Made by a program: the position numbers and the translations under genes | The notes under the pieces: model-generated | The model's database searches: none | The model's input: only the letters and a program-made list of their open reading frames with translations | What the model was told of the DNA's origin: nothing | Assembly (NCBI RefSeq): GCF_030646155.1 | Contig: NZ_JAUTDN010000026.1 | Coordinates: forward strand, 17,467 to 81,466 | DNA length: 64,000 nt | Reading direction: 5' to 3' | From: Conexibacter sp. CPCC 205762 | Lineage (GTDB): Bacteria > Actinomycetota > Thermoleophilia > Solirubrobacterales > Solirubrobacteraceae | Shown: piece by piece, positions 24,512-33,354 of the stretch | Layout of the letters: each line of letters starts with the position of its first letter | How positions within the stretch are numbered: position 1 is the first letter of the stretch

Positions 24512-26296
24512 GTGAGAAGCCGGCCGATATCTGGACAGGTGTTGGAGCGAGTGTCCAGGTCCGGTGCATCGCGGGGGCGCGGTTCGCGCTGGTGGAGCGT
24601 CGCCGCCGTGCTCGCGGCGGCGATGCTGCTGACGGCGTTCGCGCTCGAGCTCGCCGACACGCAGGCGAAGGTGCGGCGCGACGTCACCGACCGCGTGCAC
24701 GAGCGGGCGACGCTCGCGACCTCGCTGCTCGACGCCTTCTTCCAGTCCTCCGCCCAGCAGCTCGGCGAGGACCCGAACCGCTACGGAGGACGCGTCGTCT
24801 CCGCCGCGACGATGGAGGCCGGCCGCGGCTCGCACGCCTATCTGCTGCTGCTCGATCCCGCCGGCGAGCGTGTGCTGGCAGCCTCGGGCGGCTTCACCGC
24901 GCAGGCGCGCGCCGACCTCGCCGACTCCGCCGCCGTGCGGCTCGTGCGCGACGGCCACCGCTACGGCCTCGGGAACATCCTTCCCTACGGCGGCAGCGGC
25001 GTGATCAACCTCGCGGTGCGGATCCCGACCGACAACGGCGATCGGATCCTGGTCGCCGGGATGCTGCCGTCGACGCTGAGCCAGTTCCTCGTCGCAGAGC
25101 TCGCGAAGATCCCCGGGGTCGCCGGCGCCTACAGCTACCTGATCGACGGCAATCGCGCGCTGATCGCGTCGACGAACCCGAGACTGGCGACCGGGCACGT
25201 CTTCCGCAGACCGGCCGAGGTCAGAGCGCTGGCGCAGAGCTCCGGCATGATCAACGGCCGCTACTACGATCAGGTCCGCTTCAGCTCCTCGACCTGGCGG
25301 CTGCTGCTCGCGGCGCCTGCCAGACCGCTGTTCGCGAGCGTCTCGGGGGTCCGCAGATGGCTGCCGTGGGGCATCCTCGCGTCGCTGCTGCTCGTCTCGC
25401 TCGCCGCCTTCGCGCTCGCCCGCCGCGCGCAGCGCGCCGGCGACCGCGCTCGCGCCGCCAACGTCGCGCTCGGCGACCTCAACGACGAGCTGGCGCGGGC
25501 CAACGATGCGCTCAGCCGCCGCGCCGCGGAGCTTGCCCGCTCCAACGACGAGCTCGACCAGTTCGCGTCGATCGCCTCGCATGACCTGCAGGAGCCGCTG
25601 CGCAAGGTGCGGACGTTCACGGGCCGCCTCCAGACGATGGAGTCCGAGCGGCTCTCAGAGAAGGGGATCGACTACCTCGAGCGCGCGAACTCGGCGGCTG
25701 CCCGGATGCAGCAGCTGGTCGAGGACCTGCTGCGCTACTCGCGCGTCGCGACGCAGGGGCAGCCGTTCGTGCCCGTCGACCTCGCCGTCGTCGCGCGCGA
25801 GGTGCTCGCCGATCTCGACCAGGAGGTCGAGCGCAGCGGGGCGACCGTCACGGTCGGCGAGCTGCCGACGATCAACGCCGATCCGCGGCAGATGCGGCAG
25901 CTGCTGCAGAACCTCGTCTCCAACGCGCTCAAGTTCGCGCGCGCGGACGCGACGCCGACCGTCGAGCTCGCTGCGACGCACGTCGACCGCCGCGCCGTCC
26001 TGACCGTGCGCGACAACGGGATCGGCTTCGAACCGCGCTACGAGGAGCGGATCTTCCGCGTCTTCGAGCGTCTGCACGGCCGTCACGAGTATCCGGGCAC
26101 CGGCATCGGGCTGGCGCTCTGCCGCAAGATCGTCGAGCGCCACGGCGGCTCGATCAGAGCCGACGGCGTCCCCGGCGTCGGCGCGACCTTCACCGTCGAG
26201 CTGCCAACCGACCGAACAGAGGAAGTCATCGTGATCCGCTCCGACGACGAGCGCGGCGCGCACATGCGCGACGCGGAGGAGACGCTCCATGTCTGA
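24512..26296 (+). CDS. Membrane sensor histidine kinase (phytochrome-type HisKA)
   Basis: A 594-residue kinase. TM1 (about residues 27-46) and TM2 (about 288-306) frame an extracytoplasmic sensor domain of about 240 residues. A coiled coil (LNDELARANDALSRRAAELARS) leads into HisKA with the phospho-acceptor in ASHDLQEPLRKVRTF. HATPase boxes follow: NLVSNALKFA, VRDNGIGF and GTGIGLALCRK. The HDLQEPLR form is typical of kinases that signal to Rcp1-like receivers, and such a gene overlaps its end by 8 bases. The start is uncertain; GTG at 24539 or 24551 would shorten the cytoplasmic tip only. Confidence 0.92.
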   Translation: MRSRPISGQVLERVSRSGASRGRGSRWWSVAAVLAAAMLLTAFALELADTQAKVRRDVTDRVHERATLATSLLDAFFQSSAQQLGEDPNRYGGRVVSAATMEAGRGSHAYLLLLDPAGERVLAASGGFTAQARADLADSAAVRLVRDGHRYGLGNILPYGGSGVINLAVRIPTDNGDRILVAGMLPSTLSQFLVAELAKIPGVAGAYSYLIDGNRALIASTNPRLATGHVFRRPAEVRALAQSSGMINGRYYDQVRFSSSTWRLLLAAPARPLFASVSGVRRWLPWGILASLLLVSLAAFALARRAQRAGDRARAANVALGDLNDELARANDALSRRAAELARSNDELDQFASIASHDLQEPLRKVRTFTGRLQTMESERLSEKGIDYLERANSAAARMQQLVEDLLRYSRVATQGQPFVPVDLAVVAREVLADLDQEVERSGATVTVGELPTINADPRQMRQLLQNLVSNALKFARADATPTVELAATHVDRRAVLTVRDNGIGFEPRYEERIFRVFERLHGRHEYPGTGIGLALCRKIVERHGGSIRADGVPGVGATFTVELPTDRTEEVIVIRSDDERGAHMRDAEETLHV

Positions 26297-26765
26297 CCGC
26301 GGCAAGCCGCTGGTGATCCTGCTGGCCGACGACGACGAGGACGATCGCGAGCTGACGCTGGAGGCGCTCGAGCACGGCCGCCTGCTGAACGAGCTGCGCA
26401 CGGTCGTCGACGGGCAGGAGCTGATGGAGTACCTGCGCCGCGAGGGCGCCTACGCGGACAGCCTCGCGGAGGCGCCGCGCCCCGGGATCATCCTGCTCGA
26501 CCTCAACATGCCGCGCAAGGACGGCCGCGAGGCGCTCGCCGAGATCAAGGCCGACCCGCTGCTGCGCCAGATACCGGTCGTCGTGCTGACGACCTCCAGA
26601 GCGGAGGAGGACATCCTGCGCACCTACGACCTCGGCGTCAGCGGGTTCGTCACCAAGCCGGTGACGTTCGCCGGGCTGGTCGAGGTGATGCGCGTCTGGA
26701 CCGAGTACTGGTTCGAGGTCGTCGAGCTGCCGAGACAGGGGGTTGGCGATGCCCTTCCCACGTGA
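26289..26765 (+). CDS. Rcp1-like single-domain response regulator
   Basis: A 158-residue receiver domain. Acidic pocket residues are in LLADDDEDD, the phospho-acceptor Asp in ILLDLNMPRKDG, Thr/Ser in VLTTSRAEEDI and Lys in GFVTKPV. It has no output domain, as in the cyanobacterial Rcp1 group, and probably passes phosphate or a conformational signal onward. It overlaps the kinase gene by 8 bases and the following GGDEF-EAL gene by 17 bases, so all three are translated together. Confidence 0.93.
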   Translation: MSDRGKPLVILLADDDEDDRELTLEALEHGRLLNELRTVVDGQELMEYLRREGAYADSLAEAPRPGIILLDLNMPRKDGREALAEIKADPLLRQIPVVVLTTSRAEEDILRTYDLGVSGFVTKPVTFAGLVEVMRVWTEYWFEVVELPRQGVGDALPT

Positions 26766-28875
26766 GCCGGTCAAGGTCCTGCTGGTCGACGACGACGAGG
26801 ACGACTACGTCGTCACGAGCGACCTGCTGGGGCGGCAGGACCGCGCCCGCTTCGCGGTCGAGTGGTGCCGCGACTACGAGCAGGCGCTGCGGGCGATCCG
26901 CGCCGGCGGTCACGACGTCTACCTGTTCGACATCCATCTCGGCGCGCGCAGCGGGCTCGACCTCGTGCGCGAGAGCGCCGGCATGCGCGCGAACGCCCCG
27001 GTGATCATGCTCACCGGTCGCAGCGACTACGAGCTCGACCTCGAAGCGACGTCGCTGGGCGTCACCGACTACCTCGTCAAGCAGGAGCTCGACGGCTGCT
27101 CGCTGGAGCGCTCGATCCGCTACGCGATGAACCATCAGCGCGCGCTGAACGACCTGCGCCGCAGCGAGGAGCGCTACGCGCTGGCGGTGCGGGCTGCCAA
27201 CGACGGCCTGTGGGACTGGGACCTGACGCGCGACCGCATCTACTTCTCGCCGCGCTGGCACGCGATCCTCGGGCGGCAGGAGGAGACCCGCGAGGCGGAT
27301 CCGGACGCATGGCTGTCGCGCGTCCACCCCGACGACCTCGAGCTCGTGCGCGCCGCGATCGACGCGCACGTCAGCGGCCGCACCCCGGTGCTGGAGGTCG
27401 AGCACCGGATGCTGCACGTCGACGGCACGTGGCTGTGGGTCCTCAGCCGCGGCCTCGCGATCCGCGACGAGGACGGGGCCGCCACGCGGATGGCCGGATC
27501 TCTCTCCGACGTCAGCGAGCGGCGCCGGGCCGAGCAGCGCCTTCAGCACGACGCGCTCCACGACGGCCTGACCGGCCTGCCGAACCGGGCCCTCTTCACC
27601 AACCGGCTCGAGCATGCGCTGCGGCGCACGACGCGCGAGCCGAAGCCGCGCTGCGCCGTCCTCTTCATGGACGTCGACCGCTTCAAGCTCGTCAACGACG
27701 GGCTCGGTCACGCGGTCGGCGACGAGCTGCTCGTCGCGCTCGCCGCGCGCATCTCGGCGCTGCTGCGGCCCGCCGACACCGTCGCGCGGCTCGGTGGCGA
27801 CGAGTTCGCGATCCTGCTCGACGACGTCACACGGGCAGAGGACGCGCTCGCGGCGGCCGAGCGGATCCAGCAGCAGACGAGATCCGAGGTCCTGCTCGAC
27901 GGCCGCTCGCTGTTCGTGACCGCCAGCATCGGCATCTGCCTCGCCGACGGCGAGCGCTCGGCAGCTGAGCTGCTGCGCAACGCCGACATCGCGATGTACG
28001 ACGCGAAGCGCCGCGGCGGCGGCAGCAACGCCGTCTTCGACGAGGGCATGCACCGCCGTCGCATCGACCGGATGGCGTGCGAGCACGAGCTGCGGCACGC
28101 GGTCGAGGACGCGCTGCTGGAGGTCCACTACCAGCCGATCGTCGACCTCGCCAGCGGACAGGTGACGGCGCTGGAGGCGCTCGCCCGCTGGCCCTCCGAC
28201 TGGTCGCCGGTCTCGCCGGGCGAGTTCATCCCGATCGCGGAGGAGACCGGCCTGATCAGAGCGCTCGGGCTGCACGTCCTGCGCTCCGCGCTGTCGGCGC
28301 TCGCAAAGCTGCGCACCGATCGCAGCGCCTCCGCCGACCTCTCCGTCAGCGTCAACATCTCCGGCCGGCACATCGTCGACCCGCAGCTGCCCGAGCAGGT
28401 CGCCTCCGCGCTCACGCGGGCCGGCCTGCCGCCGCAGGCGCTGACGCTGGAGATCACCGAGAGCACGCTCGTGCACGAGCCGGAGCTGCTGAGAGAGCTG
28501 GTCGACGGCCTCTGCACAGCCGGCGTCGGGCTGCACCTCGACGACTTCGGCACCGGCTACTCGTCGCTGGCGGCGCTGCAGCGGCTGCCGGTCGACGCGC
28601 TGAAGATCGACCGCAGCTTCGTCGCCGCGCTCGACGAGAGCAGCGACGTGATCGTCCGCTCCACGATCACGCTCGCGCACAGCCTCGGCATGCGCGTCGT
28701 GGCGGAGGGGATCGAGACGCCCGAGCAGCTCGCGCGCCTGAAGGCGCTCGGCTGCGATTACGGCCAGGGCTACCTCTTCTCACGTCCGCTGGACGCGGAG
28801 GGCACACGCCGTCTGCTCGCCGACTGGCAGCCGCGCGCCGTCACCGCCCCGCCGCGCTCGGCGCTGCGCGCGTAG
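26749..28875 (+). CDS. Receiver-PAS-GGDEF-EAL cyclic-di-GMP enzyme
   Basis: A 708-residue protein with, in order, a receiver domain (about 5-125, LLVDDDEDD, phospho-Asp in YLFDIHLG), a PAS domain (about 140-260), GGDEF (about 270-430, intact LGGDEFA) and EAL (about 450-695, intact EALARW, DDFGTGYSS, EGIET). Both catalytic motifs are canonical, so it may both make and degrade cyclic di-GMP, switched by phosphorylation of its own receiver. ATG 26749 with GGGGG upstream was chosen over TTG 26743. It ends in a hairpin shared with the convergent gene. Confidence 0.94.
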   Translation: MPFPREPVKVLLVDDDEDDYVVTSDLLGRQDRARFAVEWCRDYEQALRAIRAGGHDVYLFDIHLGARSGLDLVRESAGMRANAPVIMLTGRSDYELDLEATSLGVTDYLVKQELDGCSLERSIRYAMNHQRALNDLRRSEERYALAVRAANDGLWDWDLTRDRIYFSPRWHAILGRQEETREADPDAWLSRVHPDDLELVRAAIDAHVSGRTPVLEVEHRMLHVDGTWLWVLSRGLAIRDEDGAATRMAGSLSDVSERRRAEQRLQHDALHDGLTGLPNRALFTNRLEHALRRTTREPKPRCAVLFMDVDRFKLVNDGLGHAVGDELLVALAARISALLRPADTVARLGGDEFAILLDDVTRAEDALAAAERIQQQTRSEVLLDGRSLFVTASIGICLADGERSAAELLRNADIAMYDAKRRGGGSNAVFDEGMHRRRIDRMACEHELRHAVEDALLEVHYQPIVDLASGQVTALEALARWPSDWSPVSPGEFIPIAEETGLIRALGLHVLRSALSALAKLRTDRSASADLSVSVNISGRHIVDPQLPEQVASALTRAGLPPQALTLEITESTLVHEPELLRELVDGLCTAGVGLHLDDFGTGYSSLAALQRLPVDALKIDRSFVAALDESSDVIVRSTITLAHSLGMRVVAEGIETPEQLARLKALGCDYGQGYLFSRPLDAEGTRRLLADWQPRAVTAPPRSALRA

Positions 28876-28895
28876 ACGCGCCAGCAGGCGCGTCT
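28874..28895. terminator. Stop-to-stop bidirectional terminator
   Basis: AGACGCGCC and GGCGCGTCT make a perfect 9-base-pair stem with loop AGCA. It starts inside the TAG of the GGDEF-EAL gene and ends on the stop of the convergent beta-propeller gene, so the entire gap is the hairpin. Confidence 0.7.
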
Positions 28896-29917
28896 CAGCG
28901 CAGCGCCTGCCAGCCGATGCGGCCCGGTCCGAGCGCGCTGCCGCCGGTCGTCCGCGCGAACGCGAGCCCGCTGATCGCGAGCCGCGGTCTGCCGCCGCGC
29001 GCCGGGACCGTGTAGATCGAGCTGAAGTTGCCGCTCGCGCGCTCGTACGCGATCGCCGTGCCGTCGGGTGACCAGACCGGCCAGGAGGCCCCTCCGCCGC
29101 TCGTCAGCCGCAGCGCGCTCGTGCCGGCTCCGCGCGCGCCGACCCCCATGCGCCAGATCGCGCCGTTGCGGGCGAACGCGACCGCGGTGCCGCCCGGCGA
29201 CCACGCCGCCTGGTCGCCGCCGGCGCTCGTCAGCCGCGTCAGCCCGCTGCCGCCGGCGCCGATCGCGTAGAGCTGTCTGGCATGCGTGAAGACGATCCGG
29301 TTGCCGCTGCTCCAGTCAGGCGCCGTCGCGTCGCCGAGGCGGGTGATCTGCGTCAGCCCCGCCGCCGTCGCGGGTGCGGCGGCGAGCGCGAGCGTGAGCG
29401 TGTAGAGGTCGGTCTGACCTCCGGACGCGCCGCTCTGCCCCTGGAAGACGAGCTGCGTCGAGGCGGCGCTCCCGAACGGGGTCGGCGCGAACGACGGCTG
29501 CTGGTCGCTCGCCGTCTGCGGCGGCAGCAGCGCGATGCCGGTCGCGTCCGCGGCGGCGATCGCGAGCTGTCCGCTGCCGCTCGCGGTCGAGGCGCTGAAC
29601 GCGACGACGCTGCCGGAGTTGTTGAACGCGACTCCCGAGCCGGCGGCGCAGCTCGGTCCGTCCGGATATGCGGGGTCGAACGGCTGGTCGCCGCACGCCT
29701 CGCCCGTCCAGCCGAGCCGCTTCGCGTTCGCGGGCGCGAACGGGAGGCCGGTGAAGAGCCCGGAGGTGAGACCGTCGTCGGCGTCCCCGGCGCCGTAGCT
29801 CACGCCGAGGCGGCCGTTCGCGCCCGGGAACGTCGCCTGCGCGGAGGGGGCGAGCAGCAGTGCCGCCGCGGCGGCGGCCACCAGCGCTGAGCAGGAGCGG
29901 GAGAGCGGATGGAGCAC
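28895..29917 (-). CDS. Secreted beta-propeller protein (TolB/WD40-like repeats)
   Basis: A 340-residue exported protein. The signal peptide spans about residues 1-27 (LVAAAAAALLLAPSAQA). Repeated blades with W/PxWSPDGTxIAY motifs follow (APDWSSGNRIVFTHA, AAWSPGGTAVAFAR, PVWSPDGTAIAYER), as in TolB and related PD40 propellers. The role is unknown; such propellers usually bind proteins or polymers at the cell surface. The GTG start at 29917 has GAGG 6 bases upstream and gives a complete signal peptide. Confidence 0.82.
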   Translation of the reverse strand: MLHPLSRSCSALVAAAAAALLLAPSAQATFPGANGRLGVSYGAGDADDGLTSGLFTGLPFAPANAKRLGWTGEACGDQPFDPAYPDGPSCAAGSGVAFNNSGSVVAFSASTASGSGQLAIAAADATGIALLPPQTASDQQPSFAPTPFGSAASTQLVFQGQSGASGGQTDLYTLTLALAAAPATAAGLTQITRLGDATAPDWSSGNRIVFTHARQLYAIGAGGSGLTRLTSAGGDQAAWSPGGTAVAFARNGAIWRMGVGARGAGTSALRLTSGGGASWPVWSPDGTAIAYERASGNFSSIYTVPARGGRPRLAISGLAFARTTGGSALGPGRIGWQALR

Positions 29918-30002
29918 GAGACACCTCGGGTCGGGATGCCGGACAGCTTCGTATACCAGACCGGCACGGAAGGCCGCCCGCGTGCCGCCGCCCTCGGCCG
30001 TC

Positions 30003-31250
30003 TCAGTCGATCGGCTCGATGCGGCGCAGCAGCGTCGCGGCGGCGGCGACCGCGAGGTCGCGGTCGTGCGTGACGGCGAAGTCGAACCGCCGCTGGGCCT
30101 CGGGTCCGTCGTCGCCGAGGTCTCGCGCGACCAGCGCCGCGGCGAAGTGGTGGCCGACGACGACGACGCTCCATTCGTCGGCCAAACGGTCGGGGACCGG
30201 CAGCCGCCCGCCGCGCACGCCGCGCGCGGGCTCGGCCGGCAGGTCGACGCCGAGCGCGCCGACGAAGGCGGCACGCGCCGCGAGCCGCTCGTAGCGCCGC
30301 GCGGTCGCCGGGGTGAAGCGCTCGGCGGTCTGGAAGGCCGAGAGCACGACGACGTCCCGGTCGAGGCTCTCGGCGGCCTCCTCGAGCTGGTCGGACATCG
30401 CCAGCAGCAGCGGCTTGGTCGAACGCTCCACCGGGCGCACCCGGCGCACCACGTCATACGGCGTCGCGCCGGCGACGGGAAGCGTCCCGGAGACGCGCGG
30501 AACGCGACCGGCGACAGGCTCCGCCGGCAGCGGCCCGGGACGCCCGAACAGCCAGCCCTGCCCGAGCGTCGCACCGACGGCGCGAGCGACCTCGCGGTGC
30601 TCCTCCGTCTCGATTCCCTCGGCGATCACCTGCGCGCCGGTCCGCTCGCGATGTGCGCGGACGGCGTTGACGATCGTCGCCAGCTCGCGCGTCGGGCGCT
30701 GCTGGACCAGCCGCAGGTCGAGCTTGACCACGTCGGGCGCCAGCAGCGGCAGGAGCGCGAGCGAGCTCGTCTCCGCGCCGATGTCGTCGACGGCGACGCC
30801 GAGCCCGCGCTCGCGCAGCCGGTCGACGGTCTGCAGCAGCTCGGCGGGGCGCGACGCCAGCGCACGCTCGGTCAGCTCGACGACGACGTCGCGGCCCCGC
30901 GCCAGCGCGCGGACCCGGTCGCGCACGTCGCTCGGCACCGTCTCGCCGAGCGCTTCGGGCTCGACGTTCACGAACAGCGTCGTGTCGAGCGCGGTCGAGC
31001 ACTCCAGCGCCGCGAGCCGGCAGGCCCAGTCGAGCTCGACCAGCCGGCCGGCGGCGCGCGCGGCCGCGAACAGCTGGTCGGGACGGGCCAGCGCCGCTCC
31101 CGGCAGGCCGCGCGCGAGCGCCTCGTAGCCGACCGGGCGGCCATCGGCGAGGTCGACGATCGGCTGGAATGCGGGACGCAGGCCTCCGGGCCGGAGCGCG
31201 GCGTCGAGCGCGTCGGTGTCGCGCGCGGCGACTGGGGCGGATTCGGGCAT
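30003..31250 (-). CDS. EAL-DICT domain protein (cyclic-di-GMP phosphodiesterase, putative)
   Basis: About 415 residues. An EAL domain (about 20-255) keeps most catalytic residues: GYEALARG, LFVNVEPEAL, ELTERAL, VDDIGAETSS, KLDL, AEGIETEE and GQGWLFGRP. The DDFGTGYSS loop is altered to DDIGAETSS, so activity is probable but not certain. The C-terminal 150 residues match the DICT sensory domain (STKPLLLAMSDQLEEAAE). DICT is often paired with light or c-di-GMP signalling. An upstream GTG at 31313 would add 21 residues. It lies 5 kb from the GGDEF-EAL module. Confidence 0.88.
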   Translation of the reverse strand: MPESAPVAARDTDALDAALRPGGLRPAFQPIVDLADGRPVGYEALARGLPGAALARPDQLFAAARAAGRLVELDWACRLAALECSTALDTTLFVNVEPEALGETVPSDVRDRVRALARGRDVVVELTERALASRPAELLQTVDRLRERGLGVAVDDIGAETSSLALLPLLAPDVVKLDLRLVQQRPTRELATIVNAVRAHRERTGAQVIAEGIETEEHREVARAVGATLGQGWLFGRPGPLPAEPVAGRVPRVSGTLPVAGATPYDVVRRVRPVERSTKPLLLAMSDQLEEAAESLDRDVVVLSAFQTAERFTPATARRYERLAARAAFVGALGVDLPAEPARGVRGGRLPVPDRLADEWSVVVVGHHFAAALVARDLGDDGPEAQRRFDFAVTHDRDLAVAAAATLLRRIEPID

Positions 31251-31398
31251 CTCAACGCCAGCATCGGCGCTCCACGAGGGCGACTCAAGCGGATTTGCCG
31301 CCGCGGTCACCACGCGAACGCCGCGATGTCGCGCAGCACGGTGGGGGAGAGCGCCGAAATGCCGGCTGGCGCAGCGAGGGCGCCGCCGTTCCGTGTCA

Positions 31399-31665
31399 TG
31401 GCCGGAGTGCGCCTGCGCGCGCGGCGGCGAGGAAGACCGAGGTCACGGCGCCCTGTTCGGGCGATTTCATGCGGAACAGGCCGCTCTCCTCGGCCTGACG
31501 CGAGAAGCGCTCGTTCTGCGCCCGTCTCTCTGCGCTCCAGCGGCGCTGCGGCGGCGTCCAGATGCCGCCCGGGTTGAGCGCGTTGGCGACGACGCCGTCC
31601 GCGGCCCAGCGGCGCGCCGCCTCGACCGCGAAGAGCACGTTGGCGCGCGATCGCCGGCGCGTGGT
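31399..31665 (-). pseudogene. Remnant of a short-chain dehydrogenase (C-terminal part only)
   Basis: The translation matches the end of a classical SDR. ANVLFAVEAARRWAADG follows where the YxxxK catalytic pair should be (only SR before ANVL survives), then NALNPGGIWTPPQRRW, and KSPEQGAVTSVFLAA near the end. The Rossmann fold (GxxxGxG) and catalytic Tyr are missing, and no intact partner frame lies upstream, so this is a decayed fragment. The surrounding 31251-31757 holds no other gene that I can support. Confidence 0.65.
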
Positions 31666-31718
31666 CACCGGTCAGCGCGACCTTCACCGCCACGCTCGCG
31701 GACGACGACGAGGACCAC

Positions 31719-31754
31719 GAGAGGCCGGTTCACGCGTGCGTGAACCGGCCTCTC
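31719..31754. terminator. Terminator hairpin after the PRC-barrel gene
   Basis: A perfect 17-base-pair inverted repeat (left arm GAGAGGCCGGTTCACGC, 2-base spacer) starts a few bases past the stop of the minus-strand PRC-barrel gene. It lacks a T-tract but is the strongest hairpin of its size in the window. Confidence 0.65.
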
Positions 31755-31757
31755 CGT

Positions 31758-32555
31758 TCAGTGTCGAGGGCCGTCGGCACCGTCGGTCTCGATGCGCTCT
31801 CTGCGGACCTCCTCGGAGATCTGCTCCTCACCGGTGACGGTCTCGGTGTCGAGCCGGACGCGCTCCTTGGCGACGGTCTGCTTCTCGACCACGGGCTCTT
31901 CGGCGTGGAGCACGACCTCGTGCTCTTCCTCGGAGATGCCGGGGCCGTCGAGCGCGTCGTCGCGGTTGGCGTCGCTGATCGGCTCGCGCTCGATGCGGAC
32001 CTCTTCGTGGCTGACGGGGACGGTCTTGGTGACGTTCTCGGTGACGACGTACTTGCGCAGCCGCACGCGGCCGGTCTCGACCTCGCGCGTGCCGACGCGC
32101 AGCTCCTCCTCGGAGCGGGTCATCGCGTCGTCGGTCGTCGGGCCCGAGGTATCGTGGCCGACCGCTCGGCGCTCGTCGTCGCGCGAGGCGTCCCCGCCTC
32201 CGCTCGTGCCGGCGGCCAGGCCGGTGTCGGAGCCGGCCTCGGAGTAGCTGAGTCCGTAGTGACGGTAGAGCGCGGCCTCCTCCTCTTGGGAGAGCTCGCC
32301 GTCGGCCTCCGCGTTGGGCGCGTCCTTGACGTGGCCCTTGTCGTACGGGACGCGGACCTCGCCGTCGTGCTCGGCGGCCTCCGCGAGCGGCACGAAGGAC
32401 ACGTTGCCGCCGAAGAGGCCGGTGCGGACAGCGAGCCATTCGGGCTGGTCGGTCTGCTGGTCGAGGTAGATCTCCTCGATCGTGCCGAGCTTGTCGCCGT
32501 CGGTGCTGTAGAGCTTCTCGCCGCGCCAGGCGTTGATCTGGTCGATCGTGGGCAT
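31758..32555 (-). CDS. PRC-barrel and DUF2382 domain protein
   Basis: A 265-residue cytosolic protein. The PRC-barrel (about residues 5-85: WRGEKLYSTDGDKLGTIEEIYLD, WLAVRTGLFG, KDAP) is followed by a linker and a DUF2382 domain (about 140-250: EEELRVGTREVETGRVRLRK, VPVSHEEVRIEREPI). The pairing is common in actinobacteria and Deinococcus and is linked to stress conditions, though its biochemistry is not known. The ATG has AGGAGG 9 bases upstream. It forms a pair with the DUF4383 membrane protein directly upstream. Confidence 0.9.
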   Translation of the reverse strand: MPTIDQINAWRGEKLYSTDGDKLGTIEEIYLDQQTDQPEWLAVRTGLFGGNVSFVPLAEAAEHDGEVRVPYDKGHVKDAPNAEADGELSQEEEAALYRHYGLSYSEAGSDTGLAAGTSGGGDASRDDERRAVGHDTSGPTTDDAMTRSEEELRVGTREVETGRVRLRKYVVTENVTKTVPVSHEEVRIEREPISDANRDDALDGPGISEEEHEVVLHAEEPVVEKQTVAKERVRLDTETVTGEEQISEEVRRERIETDGADGPRH

Positions 32556-32587
32556 GCGGGTGGTCCTCCTCGTGGGGGTGGGATGGG

Positions 32588-33148
32588 TCATCGGTCGGTG
32601 GGGAGCCGGCTGGCGCGCGCGCCAGCCGCGGGCGCCGCGACGCGCTGCTCGTCACGCGGGGTGCGTCGCGCATCGACGGGCTGGCGAGGCGGGTCGTCGA
32701 CGACGGTCTTCTTGCGCCGAGGGGCGAGCGTGTTGAAGAGCAGGATCACGGCGGCGATCGCCCACGCCAGCTCGGTCGCGCCGTTTGCGGCGGCGAGGCC
32801 GAGGACGCCGTCGCCGCTGACCAGCGCGATCAGCGCGCAGGCCGCGAGCGCGAGGCCGACGACCAGGCTCATCGTCTTGGCGAGCAGGTGCTGGGCGGCG
32901 CCGAACAGCAGCAGTCCGCCGGCGATCGCGGTGAACATTCCCGTCCAGCCGTTGGCGCCGAAGATCCCGAAGAAGACCTTGCCGTCGGGCTTCGCGCTGC
33001 CGTCCGGGAACTGCGACAGCGGCGGGAAGTCGTTCTGCTTGTAGAGCAGGTAGAGGCCGGCGGCGAGCAGGATCGTGCCGAGCACGAGCGCCGGGCCGCG
33101 AGCCAGGCCGGCGCCCTTCTCGGTGTGGGTGGCGTTCTCGTGCGCCAT
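32588..33148 (-). CDS. DUF4383-like membrane protein
   Basis: A 186-residue membrane protein with four predicted helices (ALVLGTILLAAGLYLLY, GMFTAIAGGLLLFGAAQHLL, SLVVGLALAACALIALVSG, ELAWAIAAVILLF) and a charged, Arg-rich cytosolic tail. The layout matches DUF4383, small actinobacterial membrane proteins of unknown role. It is 32 bases upstream of the PRC-barrel gene on the same strand and just downstream of a possible 30-residue gene. It probably belongs to an envelope-stress set. Confidence 0.8.
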   Translation of the reverse strand: MAHENATHTEKGAGLARGPALVLGTILLAAGLYLLYKQNDFPPLSQFPDGSAKPDGKVFFGIFGANGWTGMFTAIAGGLLLFGAAQHLLAKTMSLVVGLALAACALIALVSGDGVLGLAAANGATELAWAIAAVILLFNTLAPRRKKTVVDDPPRQPVDARRTPRDEQRVAAPAAGARASRLPTDR

Positions 33149-33153
33149 CGGGA

Positions 33154-33246
33154 TCACCGGCTCGCGGGGCGCGACTTCGCCAGCATCTCGTCGAAGCCGT
33201 CGAGCCGCTGCTGAAGGGGGTCGTCGACGCTGATCGAGACGAACAT
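33154..33246 (-). CDS. Possible 30-residue peptide upstream of DUF4383 gene
   Basis: A short frame running from MFVSISVDDPLQQRLDG to KSRPASR. Its ATG has AAAGG 8 bases upstream, and its TGA lies 5 bases before the ATG of the membrane protein. This could be a leader peptide that couples translation, or a small stress protein. Support is the ribosome-binding site and spacing only. Confidence 0.4.
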   Translation of the reverse strand: MFVSISVDDPLQQRLDGFDEMLAKSRPASR

Positions 33247-33354
33247 GGGCACGACCTTTCGAGAGACGTGAACGCCTCCGGTCAGTGGAGCCGAGACAAA
33301 TCAGAACATCTCGGCGGACTCTCAGACCAGCTTCCCTGCTGACTGAGCGATACA

